In this document: one piece after another, positions 6,355 to 8,657 of the stretch
Position numbering within the stretch: position 1 is the stretch's first letter
Layout of the letters: each line of letters begins with the position of its first letter
Origin: Planctomycetota bacterium
Lineage (GTDB): Bacteria; Planctomycetota; Planctomycetia; Pirellulales; Lacipirellulaceae
Direction of reading: 5' to 3'
DNA: 8,657 bases
Assembly (NCBI GenBank): GCA_024278035.1
Contig: JAJRUA010000272.1
Location: forward strand, 1 to 8,657
Made by a program: the position numbers and the translations under genes
Notes under the pieces: generated by a model
The model's database searches: none
Told to the model about the DNA's origin: nothing
The model's input: the letters and a program-made list of their open reading frames with translations, nothing else

Positions 6355-6819
6355 TCGTTGCCTCTCAGGAGCAAGGGCCCCCCCGCTTGAGCCACGAGGG
6401 CACAACGAGAAGGGTAAAGATGTTGGAAAAAAGATAGGTTAAGGAATCAAGAAATGTCTTGGATGTCGCCCTTTCCTCTGTTCGGGGAAAAAGGGAAAAG
6501 TCCATGAAAGGTTCGGCCCAGTCGATACTGCGCACAATCGATTCGTCTTCGGCGAGCCCCTCTATTGCCCAAAAGGCGTAAAGCACTCCCCTAGAATGAC
6601 TTATTGTGACGCAACTGAGTGTATTTGTCTATCAAACGCCAAGCTTCCACACGATTTCGGGAAAGAGAATAACGATAAATCACCCCAGGAAAGACGCAAA
6701 ATATCGCCTGGAACACCGCGGATAAGCCTATATCCCGGTTGACGTTACGCTTGTAGCGGCTATTCTGAAGAGAGGTCCTGTTCTTTCGCAATTGCGATAG
6801 ATTGCGGAGTCAGGATAGG
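6355..6819. other. Non-coding 465-base region between the DUF1559 gene and tRNA-Leu
   Basis: This divergent region should hold promoters for both neighbours. Two minus-strand open frames (6365-6586, GTG start; 6591-6791, TTG start) have no Shine-Dalgarno at proper spacing and no recognisable domain, so I do not call them. On the minus strand a weak AAGACA-N18-TATCTT could serve the DUF1559 gene with a leader near 75 bases. CCCTTTCC at 6469-6476 is loosely complementary to GGGGAAAAAGGG at 6484-6495. TCGCAATTGCGA at 6786-6797 is a perfect 12-bp palindrome just ahead of the tRNA. This part is more AT-rich than the surrounding genes. Confidence 0.5.
6739..6766 (+). promoter_or_regulatory. Candidate promoter of tRNA-Leu
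   Basis: TTGACG (6739-6744, five of six) and TATTCT (6761-6766, four of six) are separated by 16 bases. Transcription would begin near 6773, about 47 bases before the mature tRNA 5' end. That is a plausible precursor leader and includes the palindrome at 6786-6797. It is the best promoter match seen near this tRNA. Confidence 0.45.
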
Positions 6820-6903
6820 GGGCTCGTGGCGGAATTGGCAGACGCGCATGCTTGAGGGGCATGTGCCCGCAAGGGCGTGCTGGTTCGATTCCAGTCGGGC
6901 CCA
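6820..6903 (+). tRNA. tRNA-Leu (anticodon GAG)
   Basis: A full class II cloverleaf can be built by eye. The acceptor GGGCTCG (6820-6826) pairs with CGGGCCC (6896-6902) with one U-G pair. The D-arm contains GCGGAATTGGCAGACGC (6829-6845). The anticodon stem CATGC/GCATG encloses the loop TTGAGGG, giving anticodon GAG at 6854-6856 for CUC/CUU leucine codons. A long variable arm GCCC-GCAA-GGGC (6865-6876) is the class II hallmark shared by Leu, Ser and Tyr. The T-arm GCTGG-TTCGATT-CCAGT spans 6879-6895. The discriminator is A6903, as expected for leucine. CCA is not encoded: CTC follows. Confidence 0.97.
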
Positions 6904-7226
6904 CTCCGTTTTGAGATACACGGTGTTTTGAGATGTGATTTCCCGTAAGACAAACGGGCTGGTAATGATAAGAGAGAACGCGGCTTGGGAAAGGGATTGT
7001 TGCTCACAATCCCCCCCAGATTAAGGTCGTCGTTCGGAAAATGGCCTTGAAAAAGGCGATTACCACCCAAACGCTTTGCGGCCGTTCGTCTCACAAACCG
7101 TCTCACAACGGAACTCTCCCACCCCAACAGGAAACGCGTGGCCCAAGCGGGGCCACGCGTTTCTTGCATTGGTGGATGTTTTTTCGATAGGCGAGGTTAT
7201 TCCCTTCTGTGGATTACCGAATTGGT
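6904..7226 (+). other. Non-coding 323-base region with serial hairpins and short tandem repeats
   Basis: No gene is supported. Visible items in order: GTTTTGAGAT repeated at 6908-6917 and 6925-6934 (17-base period); stem CCCGT/ACGGG at 6942-6958; perfect 8-bp stem GGGATTGT/ACAATCCC around TGCTC at 6993-7013; stem GCCTT/AAGGC around a GAAA tetraloop at 7044-7057; CGTCTCACAA repeated at 7087-7096 and 7099-7108 (12-base period); and the 14-bp stem at 7131-7163. This could be the trailer of the tRNA transcript, an unannotated structured RNA, or debris of an element once inserted beside the tRNA. No duplicated tRNA 3' end or integrase was seen. Confidence 0.4.
7131..7163 (+). terminator. Strong terminator-like 14-bp hairpin
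   Basis: GAAACGCGTGGCCC (7131-7144) pairs perfectly with GGGCCACGCGTTTC (7150-7163) around AAGCG. On the plus strand the 3' arm ends in TTTCTT, a short U-rich tail. It would end transcription coming from tRNA-Leu or from any RNA encoded in the gap. It also lies 64 bases past the stop of the minus-strand flavoprotein gene, so it may serve both directions. Confidence 0.65.
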
Positions 7227-8498
7227 TCACACGCTTTCGCCCGCCAGGGAGCCCGTGCTGAACGCGGCTTGAAAGTTGTAGCCGCCGATCGGTCCGTCGA
7301 GGTCAAGGACTTCCCCTGCAAAATAAAGCCCCGGTACAAGGCGGCTTTGCATCGTGCGAGGATCGATTTCTGAGAGATCAACGCCCCCCGCCGTGACCTC
7401 CGCTTTCTTGAATCCGAGCGAACCGGCAAGGGGTACCGGCGAACGTTTGAGACCGGCGAGGGTCGCCTGGCGTTCGCGCTTGGCAAGCTCGGCCAACGAA
7501 CGATCCCGTGGCACTTTGGCGTTCGTTAAAATTATTTCGGCCAAGCGTTTGGGGACCCACTCGGCAAGCAACTTGAGTAACCGTCGCGAACCGGCTGCCG
7601 GGTCTTGCAGCGAGTGGCGAAGTGTCTCTTCGCACAAGTCGGGGACAAAATCGCACAAGGCAATCCACCCTGCCGTGGGACGTTCGGTGACAAACCGGCT
7701 AGCATCCATCGCGACAGGCCCCGACAAACCAAAATGGGTGAACAAGAGCGAACCGCGACGCTCCACGACCGGCTTGGCATCGCCTTCGCAAAGACGCAAT
7801 CGCACATCGGGGAGGGTCACACCTTGCAGCTCGGCTGCCCAGGCACAATGGGCGGTTAGCGGTGCCAGTGCCGGACGGGGCGGAACGATGCGGTGGCCAA
7901 GCGATTTGGCCCAAGCATAGCCGTCCCCCGTTGTGCCACAGCCGGGGTAGGACCGTCCGCCGACCGCGATGACGATTTTTTCCGCCTGCAATGTACGCTC
8001 TTCCGTCGTGACAAAAAAACATCCGTCGGTAGGCTTTTCGATGGCACGCACCTCTTCGCCCAAGGCAAGCTCCGCGCCGCTTCGTTTGAGCATCGTCAAA
8101 AGAGTGCGTTGCACATCAAGGGCCCGATCGCTTTCGGGGAAAATCTTGCCGGTCGGTTCGACCTTTGTTGCTAGCCCTTCGGCAGCGAACAAAGCGATCA
8201 GCATGTCGGGCGAAAGCTGAGCAAGAGCCGTCCGCAGAAATCGCGATTTTTGTTTCCCCTCTTTACCGCCAGCCAGCCGGGCGTAGGCGTCGGCGATTTC
8301 ATCGGGCGTCGCGTCATGGGTGAGGTTGCAGCGGGTGCCGCCCGACATGAGGATTTTTACGCCCGCCTTGGTGTTTTTCTCTAAGAGAAGCGTCCGTAGC
8401 CCTCGCCCAGCGGTACGAATGGCACAGAGCAGCCCTGCCGCCCCCGCACCAAGGATAAGGGCATCGTAATCGTCGCCGGATTGGTCTCGGTTAAGCAT
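7227..8498 (-). CDS. HI0933/YhiN/BaiN-family NAD(P)/FAD-dependent oxidoreductase
   Basis: A 423-residue flavoprotein of the HI0933 family (E. coli YhiN; BaiN-type). An N-terminal dinucleotide-binding motif ALILGAGAAGLLCA (13-26) has GxGxxG at 17-22 and the ribose-binding Glu40 in LLLEK. Family hallmarks follow in order: KILMSGGTRCNLT at 48-60; GKIFPESDRALDV at 117-129; GGRSYPGCGTTGDGYAWA at 180-197; LLFTHFGLSGP at 251-261; GGVDLSEIDPRTM at 371-383; LYFAGEVLDLDGPIGGYNFQ at 391-410, then AAFSTG. Length and motif order are those of an intact member. The physiological reaction of most members is unknown; BaiN has been proposed to reduce a bile-acid intermediate, but that substrate should not be assumed here. 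The ATG at 8498 puts the FAD motif 15 residues in. No free Shine-Dalgarno is seen: the only GGGGAA lies inside the 3' arm of an upstream hairpin. Confidence 0.95.
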   Translation of the reverse strand: MLNRDQSGDDYDALILGAGAAGLLCAIRTAGRGLRTLLLEKNTKAGVKILMSGGTRCNLTHDATPDEIADAYARLAGGKEGKQKSRFLRTALAQLSPDMLIALFAAEGLATKVEPTGKIFPESDRALDVQRTLLTMLKRSGAELALGEEVRAIEKPTDGCFFVTTEERTLQAEKIVIAVGGRSYPGCGTTGDGYAWAKSLGHRIVPPRPALAPLTAHCAWAAELQGVTLPDVRLRLCEGDAKPVVERRGSLLFTHFGLSGPVAMDASRFVTERPTAGWIALCDFVPDLCEETLRHSLQDPAAGSRRLLKLLAEWVPKRLAEIILTNAKVPRDRSLAELAKRERQATLAGLKRSPVPLAGSLGFKKAEVTAGGVDLSEIDPRTMQSRLVPGLYFAGEVLDLDGPIGGYNFQAAFSTGSLAGESV

Positions 8499-8509
8499 AC
8501 GTTCGATGG

Positions 8510-8532
8510 TTCCCCGCCAGGATGGCGGGGAA
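8510..8532. promoter_or_regulatory. Perfect 10-bp hairpin in the leader of the flavoprotein gene
   Basis: TTCCCCGCCA (8510-8519) pairs exactly with TGGCGGGGAA (8523-8532) around a 3-base loop. On the minus strand its 3' arm ends 11 bases before the flavoprotein ATG, and that arm contains the only purine-rich Shine-Dalgarno-like stretch (GGCGGGGAA). On the plus strand the stem is followed by TTGTTGTTT, the pattern of an intrinsic terminator, though no plus-strand gene ends here. It could block read-through toward the gene starting at 8637, or affect translation of the flavoprotein gene. Confidence 0.5.
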
Positions 8533-8547
8533 TTGTTGTTTGCGCTG

Positions 8548-8583
8548 AGGGCCGTAGCTGGTAGTGTAAACCGTACCGGCCCT
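8548..8583. repeat. Inverted repeat between the divergent genes
   Basis: AGGGCCG (8548-8554) and CGGCCCT (8577-8583) are exact inverted repeats, and GGT/ACC inside can extend the pairing. They flank GTAGTGTAAACC. Its mid-position in the divergent gap suits an operator or a transcript hairpin. No known regulator site is recognised. Confidence 0.3.
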
Positions 8584-8636
8584 CTGTGCTTGGTCCCGTC
8601 CCCATCGGCAATTGCGATTTCGAGAGAGAAAGACCT

Positions 8637-8657
8637 ATGACACGTTTCCCCAACAGC
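8637..8657 (+). CDS. Start of an unidentified plus-strand gene (7 residues, cut by window end)
   Basis: ATG at 8637 opens MTRFPNS, and the frame stays open to the window edge. A purine-rich GAGAGAGAAAG (8622-8632) ends four bases before it, a better Shine-Dalgarno candidate than most genes here have. Its position fits a gene divergent from the flavoprotein gene. Too little is visible to name a product, and the call depends on sequence beyond the window. Confidence 0.45.

Noticed and set aside
6365..6586. 73-codon frame just upstream of the DUF1559 gene
   Set aside because: GTG start with a purine run directly abutting it, no recognisable domain, and it ends in the DUF1559 Shine-Dalgarno region. 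More likely promoter and 5' leader.
6591..6791. 66-codon minus-strand frame ahead of the tRNA
   Set aside because: TTG start, no ribosome binding site, no domain, and it overlaps the tRNA promoter candidate on the other strand.
6810..7169. Minus-strand 119-codon open frame across the tRNA
   Set aside because: It is antisense to tRNA-Leu and the terminator stem. Its C-terminal half (DWNRTSTPLRAHAPQA) is the translation of the reverse complement of the tRNA, a common annotation artefact.
7076..7261. Plus-strand 61-codon frame, considered as an integrase remnant
   Set aside because: TTG start, crosses the terminator stem and runs into the flavoprotein gene. No tyrosine-recombinase motif is visible and no duplicated tRNA end supports an attachment site.
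6788..8618. Shared 11-mer GCAATTGCGAT at 6788-6798 and 8608-8618, both upstream of plus-strand units
   Set aside because: Several repeated 11-mers are expected by chance in a window this size, and the core GCAATTGC is self-complementary. No further flanking similarity.
1..8657. CRISPR array, IS element, phage or defence genes
   Set aside because: No regularly spaced repeats, transposase or integrase motifs, or recognisable defence domains were seen on either strand.

Overview
The window reads as a stretch of chromosome from a planctomycete, most likely of the Pirellula/Rhodopirellula/Blastopirellula type. That is inferred from gene content, not from a search. It carries a DUF1559 prepilin-like protein with the H-X9-DG signature, an exosortase-associated EpsI (DUF3485) protein, a bacterial HGSNAT-like membrane acetyltransferase, and weak or absent Shine-Dalgarno sites at several genes. 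No phage, IS element, CRISPR array or restriction system was seen.

Layout: (1) positions 1-356, minus strand, hold the N-terminal third of a Gfo/Idh/MocA oxidoreductase that runs off the left edge. (2) 544-1749, plus, is a DUF5009/HGSNAT-like multi-pass acetyltransferase, divergent from the first gene. (3) 1750-2107 is a non-coding leader containing one of two copies of a small hairpin repeat; the other copy is at 475-497. (4) 2108-5118, plus, is an envelope or exopolysaccharide cluster. It holds a Wza/OPX-like export lipoprotein, an unrecognised secreted Cys-rich and Pro/acid-rich protein, and an EpsI-family membrane-anchored protein, with gaps of about 150 bases that contain hairpins and a promoter candidate. 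(5) A 31-base near-perfect palindrome fills the 39-base gap between the convergent epsI-like gene and the DUF1559 gene (5158-6354, minus). (6) 6355-6819 is non-coding and ends in a promoter candidate for a tRNA-Leu(GAG) at 6820-6903. (7) 6904-7226 is non-coding, with several short perfect hairpins and a 14-bp terminator-like stem. (8) 7227-8498, minus, is a HI0933/BaiN-family flavoprotein with a hairpin just upstream of its start. (9) A plus-strand gene probably starts at 8637 and leaves the window.

The OPX lipoprotein, the secreted Cys-rich protein and the EpsI-like protein share strand and order, so a joint role in building or exporting a surface polymer is reasonable. No exosortase, glycosyltransferase, Wzc-like kinase or PEP-CTERM protein is present here, so that system is incomplete within these limits. 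The acetyltransferase could modify the same polymer, but only proximity supports this. The other genes look like ordinary housekeeping or lineage-typical genes. I did not find a clearly new multi-gene system. The best leads are the orphan EpsI/OPX/Cys-rich trio and the hairpin elements.
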